Source: Terfezia claveryi (Eukaryota; Ascomycota; Pezizomycetes; Pezizales; Pezizaceae). From it: DNA of 64,000 nucleotides. Where the stretch lies: assembly GCA_015179025.1 (NCBI GenBank), contig WHUX01000034.1, forward strand, positions 62,001 through 126,000, written 5' to 3'. Shown piece after piece: positions 30,583-42,888 of the stretch. Within the stretch, counting starts at the first letter, position 1. Every line of letters starts with the position of its first letter. The notes beneath the pieces were generated by a model that saw only the letters and a list, made by a program, of their open reading frames with translations, did not search any database and was not told the DNA's origin. The position numbers were made by a program, and so were the translations under genes.

Positions 30583-31706
30583 CTACCGCCTCTGTTCCAT
30601 CCTCTCCCTCCTCTCCCTCCTCTCCCCCTCCTTCCTCTCCCTCTCCCTCACCACCGCCCCACTCGCCTTCCACCACACCTCCCCTCCCCACCTAACCGCC
30701 CTCTCCATCACCGCCCCAGGCCTATCCAGCGCCGGCCTCACATCCAAATAAAATACCGGCTCCCCCGTCGGCTCGGGATCCCCCGCATAGTAATCAATCA
30801 CATATCGAACCTCCTCGCCCTTTTCCCCCGGGGCCGCGGTGGAGCGCTGGACGTACCAATCGTGACGGTCGAAGGGGGGTGGGGTAGCGAAGCGGCTGTT
30901 TGGGGCGACGCGGGCGACGAGTTGGAGGATGCGTGCTTTGGGGGTAGGCTCTTGGGAGCGGCCTTGGAAGCGGAGGAGGCGGGGGTCTGCCCCCGATGTT
31001 GAAGACGAGGATTCTGATGGCGAGAAGAATGAGCCTTGATACTCATCCTCCTCTGGCGGAACTCCACCATTTTTAAATCGTCTCTTAGCTGCGCCAATCC
31101 ATCCTTCCCCTGTACCAAACTCCCTCTCCCAGCCTAGAATCTCCCCCCAAGCCCCCTCGTTCAAAAAGTTGTGCACCTCGACCATATTCACGATGCTGGC
31201 TGCCTCCCCGGGGTTGCTCTCGACGTACCCCTTTCTCCGCATAGCATTGTACATTTGCTGTGGGCTTGGGTACTCCCAGTTTCCGGCGTCAGAAGTAGCG
31301 CCTTTGGGGATGGAGGAGATAGTGCGCTGAGAGGGGAGGGGGACGGACTGGTCGGTGTGGATAGGGTGGGAAGGGAGGTTGGGCATGAGGTTAAGGGGGT
31401 TGAGGGTGTTTGTGTAGGCTGTGGAGGAGCCGTGGTCGTCATCGGATTTGTAGTTGTGCACGGGGCATTCCGGGGGCGGGGGAGGGAGCTGGGGAGTAGG
31501 GGGGCTGGATTGGTGCATGGGGCAGGCAGGCTATAAAGATATATACAGTTAGCTATCGTAAGCTCGGGGAGAGTAGAGTGCGGGGAACAAACAGGTGGCT
31601 TCCCACTCACGGGCGGGTGTCCCGCTGGTAGTGGTGTTGTTCGTTGTGCCGGCTTCTCTGCTGCTGCTGCAGCCCACGGGACGGGATCAGCCCAGAACCA
31701 ACCCAT
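30583..31706 (-). CDS. CYC3: Cytochrome c heme lyase (holocytochrome c synthase)
   Basis: Two exons (31706-31611, 31530-30583) are separated by an 80-nt intron and give 347 residues. The start MGWFWADPVP is typical. Two heme-binding Cys-Pro motifs follow, CPMH (just after the splice) and CPVH. The family core is complete: NLMPNLPSHP, QRTISSIPKG, WEYPSPQQMYNAMRRKGY, VEVHNFLNEGAWGEILGWE, PFDRHDWYVQR, RYVIDYYAG and VFYLDVRPALD. The enzyme joins heme covalently to cytochrome c (or c1) in the mitochondrial intermembrane space. Which of the two paralogues (CYC3 or CYT2 in yeast terms) it corresponds to is not settled. The C-terminus is an Arg/Glu-rich tail. Confidence 0.92.
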
Positions 31707-32321
31707 CGTGCTGTGCTTGCTGTGTGTGTATATATCGAAGATAATGAATATACTCGCGAAACTCGTTTACATGTGCCCACGTTAGATGCCACTCTCGGAA
31801 GCGTGTGTGGTTTCGTCTGAGAGCTCACTGTGCAGGTAAATCTATGACATAGATGTATGTGCAGGGTTCTAAGTATTAGGGTACTGATTCCTGTGCAATA
31901 ATGACCATCTGCAATGATATCAATCCCGGCGTAGTCCAGGCAGAAGGCAGTGAATTATAAGATCTCTGATGTGCTCGGGATTAAGGGAAATACGTTAATT
32001 GCAAAGAAAAAGAAGAAAAAAAAAAGTCTCGGGGTGTTGCGGGCCGGGCCGGAGGGAGGCTTGGCGTGAATGGAACGCAGAATGTTTTGTTTCCGGCCTG
32101 GCGATCAAGTAGTACTCATCAATAATAGGTACTTATATCCAGGTTCCCCAGTGGAAGAGTTTCCAGATATTCAATTGAGGGCAGCTTTCAATTTTTTATT
32201 TCCATCATGGAATCCTGACCCATATTCAAACCATATACCCCATCCCATTTCTTCCCACATAAACCAGTATCATCCTTCCCATATCCAAGCCAACTTCATA
32301 CAAAATTATTCATCACAAACA
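31707..32321. other. Intergenic region upstream of CYC3
   Basis: It contains the CYC3 promoter near 31710-31850 and no supported gene. An A-rich tract lies at 32005-32023. Confidence 0.4.
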
Positions 32322-32414
32322 GCACATGGGCTTCTGGGTGGCTCATCATACCTCCCCGAATGGAGGTGCATATGAGTACTCAGTTTTAAAATTAAAAAAA
32401 AAAAAAAAAAAAAA
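32322..32414 (+). mobile_element. SINE-like element, copy 5 (3' end only)
   Basis: CATGGGCTTCTGGGTGGCTC, then ATCATACCTCCCCGAATGGA, then GCATATGAGTACTCAG and an A tail of about 22 match the 3' ends of copies 1 to 4. Upstream of this block the similarity stops, as for a 5'-truncated retroposon. It is the only copy found inside the gene-dense arm. Confidence 0.5.
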
Positions 32415-32724
32415 CATAAACAAATGCGGCTAGTACATAGGATAAGACATTACAAACGCACTTGACACATTAAGAAAGTGGAAGAAAGTGGCAGGAAAAA
32501 GAAACCAAGTCAAAGCAAAAATATCTGAAAAGTTTGAATGAGCTAAAAAAAAAAAAAAGATGTTACAAGAAAAGTTAAAGATGTCCGGGTAAGAAGCAAT
32601 AATGGATATATAGACACAAGACCGACATGAAAAACAAACCTATATCCCGTCCAATCTATCGATGAACCAAATCAAATAGCATCCACTTTTCCCATGTTAT
32701 ATATAACTCCCCACAAACTAAATC

Positions 32725-35700
32725 TCAAATCATCCCCCTCGCTGCCTGTGAAATCAGTGGGGTTGCTGGTGCATTCTTATCCACCTCCCTCCTCGCCCTT
32801 GCACTCAATCCACCCCCATCACTAGTCGACTTCCTCAACTTCCCCCGGGGTTTCTCCTTCTTTGGTTCATCCATCTGGAACGAGCTCTTCTCTAGCTCTC
32901 CATCACTGGGCATCTTCTCAGCAGAGTTATTCTTGCCAAAGCCGCCAAATATTGTGGCGGTCTGTCGACGTTTTCGCTGTGCCACACTTCCTCCTGGCGC
33001 AGCCAAAGGGGGAGTGGGCGACTGAGGTGGGAGAGGTACGGTTGGAATGTTGGAAGTCGATGCTATTAGTTTCGGTTCCGAGATCTTCGTTTTGTCGACT
33101 ATACGCTTCTTTGCTGCAGGTCCGACAGACTGTTGGAAATTCTGCATCTTTGCATATGCAGCAGCTGCAGGTCCAGCGGAAGCAGGTGAAGAGGGTATAG
33201 CAGGTGAGCTTGCCGCAAGGTTAGGTGTACTTGGGAAGCCGATGGACTTGCCGCTCGGAGTCAGAGGGGTGGAAACTGCCTGAAAGGCCGGTGTACTTGC
33301 AGACAGTGGGGCAGGAGATCTGCCAACTGGGGTCGACTGGTCTAGACCCCCATTAAGAGCGGGAGAGTTTCTCGAAGGTGATGTCTGCAGGGGGGGCAAG
33401 GTAGGACCATCGCGGCGAATCGCGCTCTCTGACCTCTGGCGATTGAGAATGGGATTGTAGGGTGGGGACTGTGCATTGCTGTTACCCCGGGAGCGCATCT
33501 GAGACGGGGGAGGTGACTGCTCTGGTGAGTACGGCCCTTGTCTGCGGCCCATATCATCATAATTGCGATCTCGCATGTCATTCATCGACCTCATTCGGTG
33601 ACTAGGACCTCTATTTAACATTCGTGGGTCATCTGAATACCCACCTTGTGGTCCGCGCCCCATTGGTAGTCCACCCTCACGACTGTCCTGAGTATATCTC
33701 GGTCCATTCATTGGTCTCCCCATAGGTGGTCCCATAGGGGCACCTGGCCGTCTGTCCATGGGCCCATCCCAATGACCATCACCATGGGGTCCTCCCATCC
33801 TTTGCGTACCACCCATCCGTGGGGTCCCATGTGGGCCTGGCATGTTCGGATTAGGGGGGTGAGGCATTGGTGACCGTGGTACGCCGTGATGGTTATCAAA
33901 TTGATGATCGTCTCTCCATCGGAGATCACCGTTTCTTGGTGGACTCATCATTCTAGGGGAGTTCTCACCTTCACAGAATCCTTCTCGAGAAGGCTGCCCA
34001 CGCAGCGACGGGCCTCTCATAGGAGGTCGACCAGCTACAGGTGGTCCATGGGGTACTCCATATGGGGGCCCATGCGGTGGAGGTCCACGGCCCTGGAGAT
34101 TTGGAGGAGGATGACCACGCATCGCAGGGTGCTCGTCAAGATGTGGTGGTGGTCGGTTGGCCCCGTTAGGGATCATATGTGGTGGACGTCTTTGGCTGGG
34201 GCGCATATGAAGAGGAGGACCTTGCCTAAAGTCTCGGTCTTGTGGGTGGGGTGACCCATTATGCATTGGCAGATTTTTGGCTCCACGCACAGTCTCTCTT
34301 AATCGTTCTTCCTCTACCCTGAAGTCGCGATGCTTCTCTCCCCCCATGCCCAGCATTCTCATGGCTTTGCTTCCGCCTTCGCTGTTCAACATACTATTTG
34401 AAGTCTTCTTTCCTAATATATTTAGAGGACCTGGACTGGTCGGCCGTGAGTCGCTAGCAAAGCCCGGTACCGGGGAGTTTGACCGACTCTCATGCTCTCG
34501 CAGATTTTGCTGCACAAGTTTCTTCCGATGAGCCAGCTCATCTTCCCAGCCGCGATCTTCGTCCTCGTCGCTTGTTCGGTTTCCACTTCCGTCTGAGATT
34601 TGTTCTTTACCTCTCAGCCACTCATCATCATCTTGTTTATCATTCCTTCCATAATCAAAGCCCTTGTCTTCCGTAACTTCAATGCTTGCCACACTGTGTT
34701 TACGCAAGGCAGGGTGAGTCATGGAAGTAGGACTATCAGGTTCGCCGTGGTCTTCTCCATAATACCCGCCGTCCCAATCGTCAAACTCCCACAAGTTCCC
34801 GCCACTACTGCCAGATGCCCCGCTTGGCCTCGCAGGATCATTGGCAGGGCCCGCCTTTCCAACACCATTTGTACCAAATTTGAAGCCCCCTGCGATGGAT
34901 GCACGGTCCGGCAGGTTTTGCCGCGAGATTCGTGAGTGTATGGTATAGGTAGAACCAGCGTAAATTGAAGAACGCCCAGAATCTGTTCGGAGGTGCTGAC
35001 GAACAAGTACACTAAGTCCTTGAACAGGTGGAAGAGTTGGAGAATCTTCATTCTTCGCGGTTAGATGAGGGGATATTGGTGATAATGGACGGTTCCCATT
35101 TGATATTGTCAGTGGTTGTCCATCGGACTGGTTAACCCCGCGGCCCATTGTTTTCTGGTCAATGGTAGAGGCTATACTGTTGCCACCTGAGCCGGCTGTA
35201 GATGGCCGGGATACACCCTCATATTGCATAGATGGTGGCATAGATGGTGGTACAACCACCCTTTGTCCCTGAGGCTGTTGCAGGCCTAGTCCAATGCCTG
35301 ATTCCCCAGCCCTTACCTTCTCAAAACTATCTCCCCGCTCATACTCATATTCGGAGGATTCATCTGAGCTAGCCAGACTAGATAAGAATGTTTGATGGGA
35401 GCGTGCCTCACTCTGCCTCTTATCTGCCGGTTTGAAATCGCCCTTATGGCTACTACGGGGGCTCATGTCGAGTTTGTTCCAATCTAACCCTCCTGGCCCA
35501 TCACTTTCCAGTGAAGATACAGAATATCTTTTGCTGCTTTCCTGCACAGGTGACTCTACCCTGAAGGCGGGTGACTCCATGCGCCTTGGTGGACTGTGAT
35601 CGCGAACGAGAAGTTTCTGCTTCTGCATCAAGTGATAGCGCACATCGTCGTAACCACCAACTCCTTCATTTGCATCATCCCCTGACTTAGCATCCAACCC

Positions 35701-36813
35701 AAAATTGAAGGTTGACAATCCCCCTACTGGCGTCGCTATTGTAGTTGGCTTATTGTGAGAATTGTCATAAAAATGATTACGCTCAGCGATAGGTGATGAT
35801 GCACCTGACCTCTGAGCCTGATAACCATCAACTGGCGAATGACCGCTCATTGGCGTTGGACTCATGGCACCACGCCGCAACTGATTAGTGAACAACTCGA
35901 GCTTTGACTGCTCCTGGATTTTTTGATCCAGGGCTTGTTCGTAGAGAGGCTGACGGCGTGGTTTTCCTGTTACCATTGTATTTGGCGGTGAACCAATATG
36001 CCCTGGATACCCAGACCCTGAAGGGTGCTGAGAGTTAACGGATGTTGCGGCAGTTGAGGACCTAGTGAGTGGTGTAGAGTTCGTCGAGGATGATGTATTA
36101 CGATTATTGTGTTGAGACGGGCTTGAACTTCGCTGGTTCTGGAGTTCCTGGATTTCTTCATCCTCTTTCTCGTCATCATTATCGTCATAAGTCTTCTTCT
36201 CTCTCCAGGCGAATGTTGAAACTGGCACATCATTATCGTAGTACACACGTCCTCCCATAGACCCGGATTCTCGAATGTCTTCTGATGATCCCCAGACGGA
36301 ATTTGCAGCAACACGGAAAATTTTCTGCCTGCCACCAAACAAGACATTGCCTTCTCCCGGCCTTGATCTATTCATGATCCCGCCGCCTGTAGACTCATCA
36401 GAGGTGTGTGAATCACGGGATTTAGCATTTGCAATCCCCGCTTTCATTCCTATTGACCCTGATAGTGAACCAGTTTCGGCAATGTCAGACAGTCCACCAG
36501 TATTATAGTTAGATGAGAAGTTGAAAGAACCAAGGTCATTGCTGCTGGTACCGTCTAAAGCTGGCTTAGGTTGAAATTTGGGGTCTGCTTGCTCACTCGC
36601 TAAGATACTGAATCGTTGTGCCAGATTGGGCATGAGAAGGGACGTTCGGAAGTCATCTGTAGGTGGCAAAGCACTTGCCAAATCCAAGACCGGTGCAACG
36701 GGCTCCGGTACGTTCTTGCCCTTCTTAAACGATCTTCCAGAGAGAAAACCACTGACCCCAGAATCTTTCTCCCCCTCATCTTTCTCCTTTTTTCCCTTGC
36801 GTAGTCGATGCAT
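32725..36813 (-). CDS. Large disordered fungal protein (unknown function)
   Basis: A single frame gives 1362 residues with start MHRLRKGKKEKDEGEKDSG. An N-terminal stretch (DDFRTSLLMPNLAQRFSIL) looks like a conserved motif found at the start of uncharacterised ascomycete proteins. The rest is low-complexity, rich in Ser, Pro, Gly, Asn and Arg, including a Pro/Gly/Met/Arg-rich block around residues 850-1090 (PPMGRPMNGPRYTQDS). Near the C-terminus a Lys/Arg-rich segment (KEKPRGKLRKSTSDGG) and RARREVDKNAP appear. Repeated S-P sites suggest heavy phosphorylation. No enzymatic domain is visible, so a scaffold role is only an inference. Confidence 0.6.
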   Translation of the reverse strand: MHRLRKGKKEKDEGEKDSGVSGFLSGRSFKKGKNVPEPVAPVLDLASALPPTDDFRTSLLMPNLAQRFSILASEQADPKFQPKPALDGTSSNDLGSFNFSSNYNTGGLSDIAETGSLSGSIGMKAGIANAKSRDSHTSDESTGGGIMNRSRPGEGNVLFGGRQKIFRVAANSVWGSSEDIRESGSMGGRVYYDNDVPVSTFAWREKKTYDDNDDEKEDEEIQELQNQRSSSPSQHNNRNTSSSTNSTPLTRSSTAATSVNSQHPSGSGYPGHIGSPPNTMVTGKPRRQPLYEQALDQKIQEQSKLELFTNQLRRGAMSPTPMSGHSPVDGYQAQRSGASSPIAERNHFYDNSHNKPTTIATPVGGLSTFNFGLDAKSGDDANEGVGGYDDVRYHLMQKQKLLVRDHSPPRRMESPAFRVESPVQESSKRYSVSSLESDGPGGLDWNKLDMSPRSSHKGDFKPADKRQSEARSHQTFLSSLASSDESSEYEYERGDSFEKVRAGESGIGLGLQQPQGQRVVVPPSMPPSMQYEGVSRPSTAGSGGNSIASTIDQKTMGRGVNQSDGQPLTISNGNRPLSPISPHLTAKNEDSPTLPPVQGLSVLVRQHLRTDSGRSSIYAGSTYTIHSRISRQNLPDRASIAGGFKFGTNGVGKAGPANDPARPSGASGSSGGNLWEFDDWDGGYYGEDHGEPDSPTSMTHPALRKHSVASIEVTEDKGFDYGRNDKQDDDEWLRGKEQISDGSGNRTSDEDEDRGWEDELAHRKKLVQQNLREHESRSNSPVPGFASDSRPTSPGPLNILGKKTSNSMLNSEGGSKAMRMLGMGGEKHRDFRVEEERLRETVRGAKNLPMHNGSPHPQDRDFRQGPPLHMRPSQRRPPHMIPNGANRPPPHLDEHPAMRGHPPPNLQGRGPPPHGPPYGVPHGPPVAGRPPMRGPSLRGQPSREGFCEGENSPRMMSPPRNGDLRWRDDHQFDNHHGVPRSPMPHPPNPNMPGPHGTPRMGGTQRMGGPHGDGHWDGPMDRRPGAPMGPPMGRPMNGPRYTQDSREGGLPMGRGPQGGYSDDPRMLNRGPSHRMRSMNDMRDRNYDDMGRRQGPYSPEQSPPPSQMRSRGNSNAQSPPYNPILNRQRSESAIRRDGPTLPPLQTSPSRNSPALNGGLDQSTPVGRSPAPLSASTPAFQAVSTPLTPSGKSIGFPSTPNLAASSPAIPSSPASAGPAAAAYAKMQNFQQSVGPAAKKRIVDKTKISEPKLIASTSNIPTVPLPPQSPTPPLAAPGGSVAQRKRRQTATIFGGFGKNNSAEKMPSDGELEKSSFQMDEPKKEKPRGKLRKSTSDGGGLSARARREVDKNAPATPLISQAARGMI

Positions 36814-39800
36814 CTTACCTCTATGACGGAAACGGCTACCTTCCTCTACAGATTATTCGAATAGCGGTCAAGAAATTTTTATGAAGAGGGATCGTCTTTG
36901 CCTAAAGAGAGGCAAATCTGAGTGAATAACTCAGTCTATACGGTATTAGCAGTTGAGATTGCAATGCCTTATGCTGGAATTTGAGTCTGTGAACAAGAAG
37001 TGACTGAAGACTGACCAAATTTGTACCTCTTGCCCCTCAAGGTCGAATCCCCACCTCTTGTTAATCTTGTTGCTCGAGGTGGTGAGTATCGTCTCCACTC
37101 AATGTCACACCTGTGGCGCGGCACGTGGCACAATCTTCAATTTCCGAATCTGTTGTTGATTACAGTAGTGATTGTCGAACGACGCCGTTGCCCAGGTCCT
37201 CAATGGCCCGGAGATCCAGGGAGGTTGTAGCAAAAATGAATAGGAGTGAATATATATTGAATGAAAGCCAGTTGCAGGTAATATAGAAATGAATAAATAA
37301 CCGCAAACTATTTCTTTTCAAGAAAAGCCCATCAACGTCAGCTCCTGGTATTGACTCAACTGCGAGAAGAAAAGGGCGGGCGGGGGAGAGCCAGAAACCA
37401 CGAACCCGGAATTCGGGTAAACTTAGTACTAGACAGTTATTGAGACGACTGGAAATGTCTAACGATTGTGAGAGTGCCTAACAATGGCTGCAAGCTGCAA
37501 GAAATGGAGACTTTGTGTCGCTTAGTATTAGATGCGTGCAGCCCGCCTGGTGAGCAGCAAATGTATGAAAGTACCTACAATGTGTACCCTCTGTAAACTG
37601 GCGGAAGGGGGAGGGGGCAGCTGCACCAAGCCTCACCGGTGCTGTTGGAATCGAAAAAGAAAGTATTTGCGCGATGCGGCCGCAGGAGAGATGATTGAGG
37701 TGCAGGAAAGGGAACAGCAAAAGACGCCTGTGGGAGAGGGCGTGTGTGAGAAGTAAGTAGTTAAGGTAAGAAAAGAAAGCAGTGTAGAGCAGGTCTGGGG
37801 ACCAGGATTAATATGCCAGAATTTCGGCGAAATTATCGTGAGATGGCAGACCCTTGAGCTGGGAACCGGCCAGGCTCCGGATCTTGATGGAAGAAGCGGG
37901 GATTCCGCGAGAAATAATCGATCTTGGGGGGCAAGAACATACACTGGCGATGCCCGTCTGGTTCTGGAGGTAGATTATAACACCACGGCGAGGGATGAGG
38001 GCAGGGGAAAGGGCAAAGGGAGGTTTGGGTGCGCAATGTTCTACATAGGGCCCAGGTGAGCACTTCCCTCCTGCCTGCAAAGTACGCTGGGACCTGGTAC
38101 GCTGGCAACTCACCAGGTACAAGTACTCTCACTCCTCTCTGCGCCGCCTGTCAAGCAAGACACACAACGTTCTCTCCACTCTTCCCGCCCCGTGAGAGGA
38201 GTCTTCATCAATACCCATCATACCAATGCGTATGCAAGCACGATGAGACCCGAGCTCGAGCTCGAGCGAGGTGTGCTAAGCTGGCTGGCAGCTCAGTCGG
38301 CAAACCCGACAAGCGGACATCTAAAACGATTCGTATCGAGAATGAGAAACAAGATCGCTCCCCCCACATACTGTAGATAGGTCCATTTAGCTGGGACAAC
38401 CATACCCAGTGCGCCCAGTCCGCCCATGTTCGGAGCCTCGCCGGCCGCACGGAGCCAGAGGGCAAATTCGAACCCCCAAACCGCCCTAGCGTATGGAACA
38501 AGTTGAAGGTTCGTATATGAACTAATTTGCTTTTGAGCTTAGCAATATCAGATGGCGGCATCGTTGGGATGGGGATGGACAGCCCTTGCTTTTTACCCCT
38601 GTGCCTTTTTATTAAACGAAGCAAAACATTGGCTGTTGTTAAGATTCAGCGCTAATTCGCCCTTTGATGCAGCCCTTCAATTGGAGCCTCATTGGCGAGT
38701 CAGAGTCCCGGGATTCTGGGCAGGGACGAGTGAGGGATATGCAGGGGCCAAAATCGACTTTGGTTGGCGATACCTGCCTATGTAATGCCTTCACCGTTGA
38801 GTGCGGAACGCCGCCTGAGCGAGCTCGACTGCCACATTATCGCCATTATCGAATATTGATGTCCAGCTCGGCGAATTGAGTGATTCAGACTGCATTACAC
38901 TACCATTGCGAAATTTTTTGAGGCGACTTGGGCAACATGAAACACACAAAATTGACTCGCCCCTGGAAGCAACCATTTCTATCCTTGTATCATACTTGGA
39001 ACCTCCAGTTTTCATATGAAAAGAGCCAGCAATCACGAGGCTAGGGATGACTACTGGGCATGCGCAACCGATATCGCTATCGCCTTTGCCTTTGCCGAAG
39101 CAGGTTGAGAGCCGACCGAGGTGAAGCATAGCACCGACGACTCAAAATTGCGAAGATATAAGGTTCTTTTTCATGAAAGTAGGAATTCATATGCTCCGTA
39201 TAGAAAGCCAAAATCCGGACTAACCTCCTTGCTTTGTCCAGTTTCAGCTTCTGAGCATAAAGCTCAATCAGACTAATAAAGCTCCGTTAAATGAAATGTT
39301 TCGAAATATTCACTGAAATTGATATGCATGGGGCTGATTGGTTACATAAATGCGCAGCATGAAGCATTGCTTAGGATCCAATTTGCCAATCGGCCGATGC
39401 ATCCAATGCCTTTCTCAAGACCGGGTGGTTCGCTGTGGCAGTGGCGACGCGATCACAATAGTAACAAGCTCAGCTGCACAAGGTGACTGGACTGGATGAT
39501 CGTCCGCTGCATTTGTCGATCGATCAGATATTCTCCTCCAATAAACCAATCTGGGAAAATATCCCCCCGACAACCTTCCCAGTATCATATACAATACGTA
39601 CATCTATATACATGCACAGCACGAGCCTTATGTCATGCTACATTGCATCTCGTACTTTTATATTCACATCATCAAGATCAGTCCCGCCGTTCCGGAAGGG
39701 CTCACGTGGTTGGATCAGGAAATTGATCGCAATTCGAGATATGCACCGGCTTCTGGCTGGTTTCAATTTTAGATGCACTCCAAAACCCCACCAAAAGAGT

Positions 39801-40436
39801 ACAGTATATACTTGTATCATAGCAGGTATGCCAGCTGCGTAATAGAAATCCGGCACGAGAAATACCCCCTTTCCCCAAATATTGCTTGCAAAAGGAGGAT
39901 AACTTTACCCACTGCTCAATGTCTCCTGTGGCGGATGTCGCACCCCCACCATACTGTCCTCCTCCTCGTCTTCTTCCACAAAGTCCGCTGCGGCGCTTGC
40001 TATTCCGCTGGAAGGATAGTCTCAAACTCGTGGTCCTCGCCTTACCCGGCACATTACAATTGTAGCCGTCCACCTCCCCTTGCGTGATAATTTTCTAATC
40101 TCAAGGATGATGAGTCTGCTCTCTGCAACATGGCTTCGTGCTGCATGCGCGCACTCGAATCGATAACCTTCAATTTCTCCAACCTATCGCACAACATATG
40201 CAGGTACCTACTGTACCTACAGTGCCGAGCTCGATGCATGTAAACAAACAAGTAAACAAAAAATTAGGGGACGGGCACGTGACGATGCATTTTGACATCA
40301 CGCCGCTTACTCATCGGAATCACTTTTGAAATTTCTTGTTCGCGCTGGAATTGGCATACCTCAGTCACGGCAGAGCGAGGCAATTGAACAGTAACTCCAT
40401 CACGCCCACTGCCTTTTTCACACCTCCTTTACAGCA
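36814..40436. other. 3.6-kb spacer between divergent genes, no supported gene
   Basis: Several short open frames exist on both strands, for example 38552-38785 plus and 38208-38624 minus, but none has a recognisable motif, splice partner or consistent coding character. The region must contain promoters of the large disordered protein (-) and the oxidoreductase-like gene (+). A GAGCTC-rich short repeat sits at 38252-38267. A non-coding RNA or a very divergent gene cannot be excluded. Confidence 0.4.
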
Positions 40437-42153
40437 ATGTTACCACGCTTTCTGCTCTCCCGCGGAGGGGTTCCCATGCTGCAATTGCAGCGGCTGCTGG
40501 TTGCCTCCCCTCCGCGAACGTCGGTCCTAGGGATTTGGAGGGCTAGGATATTGGGGGGGAACAATGCAATTGGGAGGCTATCGATATCACCTGTAGCAGT
40601 GCGATCTGTCAGCTCAGACGCAAAAGATTCAAAGAAGGCCAAGAAGCCGAAGAAGAAGGACTGGGAGAGGAAGGAGGATAAGGATAAGGACAAGAAGGGG
40701 TGGAAAGCTAAGAAGGCTGAGGAGAAGTCCAAGAAAGAGAAAGAGAAAAAGGAGGGGGAGGAGGGGGAGGGCGGGACGAGGGAAGCCAATGTTGAGGGGA
40801 GCACGGCCCGGGGTACAGTTGGGGGAAATAGGAAGGCTTTGGCTGAGGCGGTAGGGCCGGCTGCTGTTGCTACGGAAGTGAGTGCACCTGAGGTAGAGAC
40901 ACCGAAGGAGGAGAGTGCACCTGTTGCTGCTGAACCATCGGAACCTGCGCTGGAAGAGGTGGTGGTCGCCAGGGCAGATGTACCTCCTGCACCGACAGTC
41001 TCAGGATCTAAGGCGGGACCAGCTGCGGAGACTACATCAGCTCCCGCTCCGGAGCCCCCAGCAGGTACTACGGTCCCAGGAGCCGAGGGATTGGAGGCAG
41101 CTGCGGCTGAGCCAACTATATCAGAGGATGAGTTTGAGCTCTGCCCGCGGAGCCAGGAGGCAGTTGAGAAGGCCGGGGAACCAAAAGTACAACCATACAC
41201 CGGGCCTATAGATTTCTACAAGCGTTCGTAACCCCATACAGCCAGTCCCGGTATATCGGAATCAACTAACAGCCTAGCAACAGTAATCGCTAGCACTCCC
41301 CTCCCTTACGCCAATCCATACCACCTCGGCCGCCCCATGGCAGCATCTCCACCAAAAGGTGCCCCTTCTCCTCCTCCTTCTTCTTCTTCTTCTCCTCCTC
41401 CTTCTTCTTCTTCTTCTCCTCCTCCTCCTCCACCTTCTCCCTCCTCCTCCACCCCACCCCCCAAAATAACCGAGATCCACACCTCACACTCCACCCCCAC
41501 CGCCTTCCCCACGGCCACCGCTGCCCCAAATCCCCAAACTATCACATTCGCCTCGACACGCCTCAACACTCCCATGGCCTCGAGCGAGAAGTCGTCTTTG
41601 TCGTCAAAAGGTACGGTGGTTGCGGGGGTTTACGTTCCTCCGAAACCAGAGGAGCCCGATAACTGTTGTATGTCTGGGTGAGGAGGATTTCGTGACAATA
41701 CCCCAACACGCCCCACCCTACCCTACCTACCACCCCTTTCGATCCCTACTCCATAACCATCCACAACTCCAACTTGTCACGAACCCCTCCCCCATCTATC
41801 CCAATGTTCATTAATCCGCTAACATCCCCTATAGCTGCGTAAACTGCGTCTGGGACCTCTACCGTGAATCTCTCGAATTCTACACCGCGCAAAAACTCCT
41901 CGCTCAGCAAGCACTAGCTCTTCTTCTCCAAAAACAACACCCCTCCCACATATCTACATCCACATCCACACCATCCATACTCCACCAAAACCAAAACCTT
42001 GCAACTACCATGCGCGGCGACGGCGACGGCGGGGTGGTAGATGAAAGTGAATGGCTCGATAACGATGATATCCCCGTGGGCATTAGGGCGTTTATGGCGA
42101 CGGAGAAGATGTTGAAGGAGAGGAGGAGGGCGAGGGAAGAGGGTAGAGGGTAG
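40437..42153 (+). CDS. Mitochondrial oxidoreductase-like domain protein with long Lys-rich N-terminal extension
   Basis: Three exons are proposed: 40437-41227, 41294-41677 and 41835-42153 (497 residues). The second intron (157 nt, GTGAGG to AG) is well supported because it joins DNCCMSG to CVNCVWDLYRESLEFY, the oxidoreductase-like domain core with its cysteines; VAGVYVPPKPEEP stands just before. The first intron (66 nt) is inferred: exon 1 ends at a TAA and the next segment stays open in the same frame, with only 105 bases to the next ATG. The N-terminus (MLPRFLLSRGG, then RLSISPVAVRSVSS) resembles a mitochondrial presequence. Next come a Lys/Glu-rich stretch and an Ala/Pro-rich one. If the first intron is wrong there are two genes, 40437-41231 and 41337-42153. 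Confidence 0.6.
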
Positions 42154-42888
42154 GGGAATTTAAATGTTTAATTTAATTTTTTTCCATTTTTTTCAGAATT
42201 TTGTGTTGGGGGGAATCTCCCTTTTGTCTATATTTTTTTTTGCCTTTTTTTTGCCTTTTTTTTTGTTTCCCTTTCCCCCCTGTTTCTTTAGGTTTGGGCT
42301 TTTTTTTTTTTTGTTCTTTTCATTCGCCCGGGGGAGGTGGGAGGAGGAGGGAGTAATGGGGGTGTGGGGGTGTGGGTTGGTTCTTCTTAAATCTCAACTC
42401 TTTTCTTTCTTTCTTTCTTTCATTCTTTCCTGTCATTGTCATAATTATTACTAGATTTATCTACTTTTACTTGGATAATTGAGAAAAGGCGATGACAGGC
42501 CGGGGGGTGGGGGGCTCTGTGTGTGAGTGAGTGAGTGTGTGTGTGAGAGGGGGGTTGAAAGGGGTTTATGATATGAGTTGTAGTAGTAGTGGGGGGGTTT
42601 GGTGTTTTTGACGAAACTTCATTCCTGTTCGGGGTATAAGTTGCATCGGGTTTTTTTTTATGGGACTCACTTGTAGAATGGCTTTCCAACTTTTGATTTA
42701 GATTCTTTTTTACCATTTTACATAATTTCGGGGTATGGGGGTTCAGGGTAATTTGTTGGCCGGAAGTCCTCTACTATCCCGCTCCCCCCTCCAAATAAAA
42801 AAGAGAGAACCTGAAAATCCTTTCAAAAAAATCCCTATGAAACCTCCAAAGCCTCCAAAATCAAATCTACAAGTCTCCTTCACCTCAC
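42154..42888. other. Convergent spacer, T-rich then G-rich
   Basis: It begins with long T runs (42177-42315, with TTTGCC repeats) after the oxidoreductase-like gene. Simple repeats follow: (TTTC)n near 42407-42427, a GTGTGTGAGTGAGTGAG stretch near 42519-42545 and a GTAGTAGTAGT near 42580. It holds 3' UTRs of converging genes and no coding signal. Confidence 0.45.

Noticed and set aside
41274..41575. Minus-strand Glu/Arg-rich frames
   Set aside because: They are antisense readings of a CTT/CTC microsatellite encoding Ser/Pro in the oxidoreductase-like gene.
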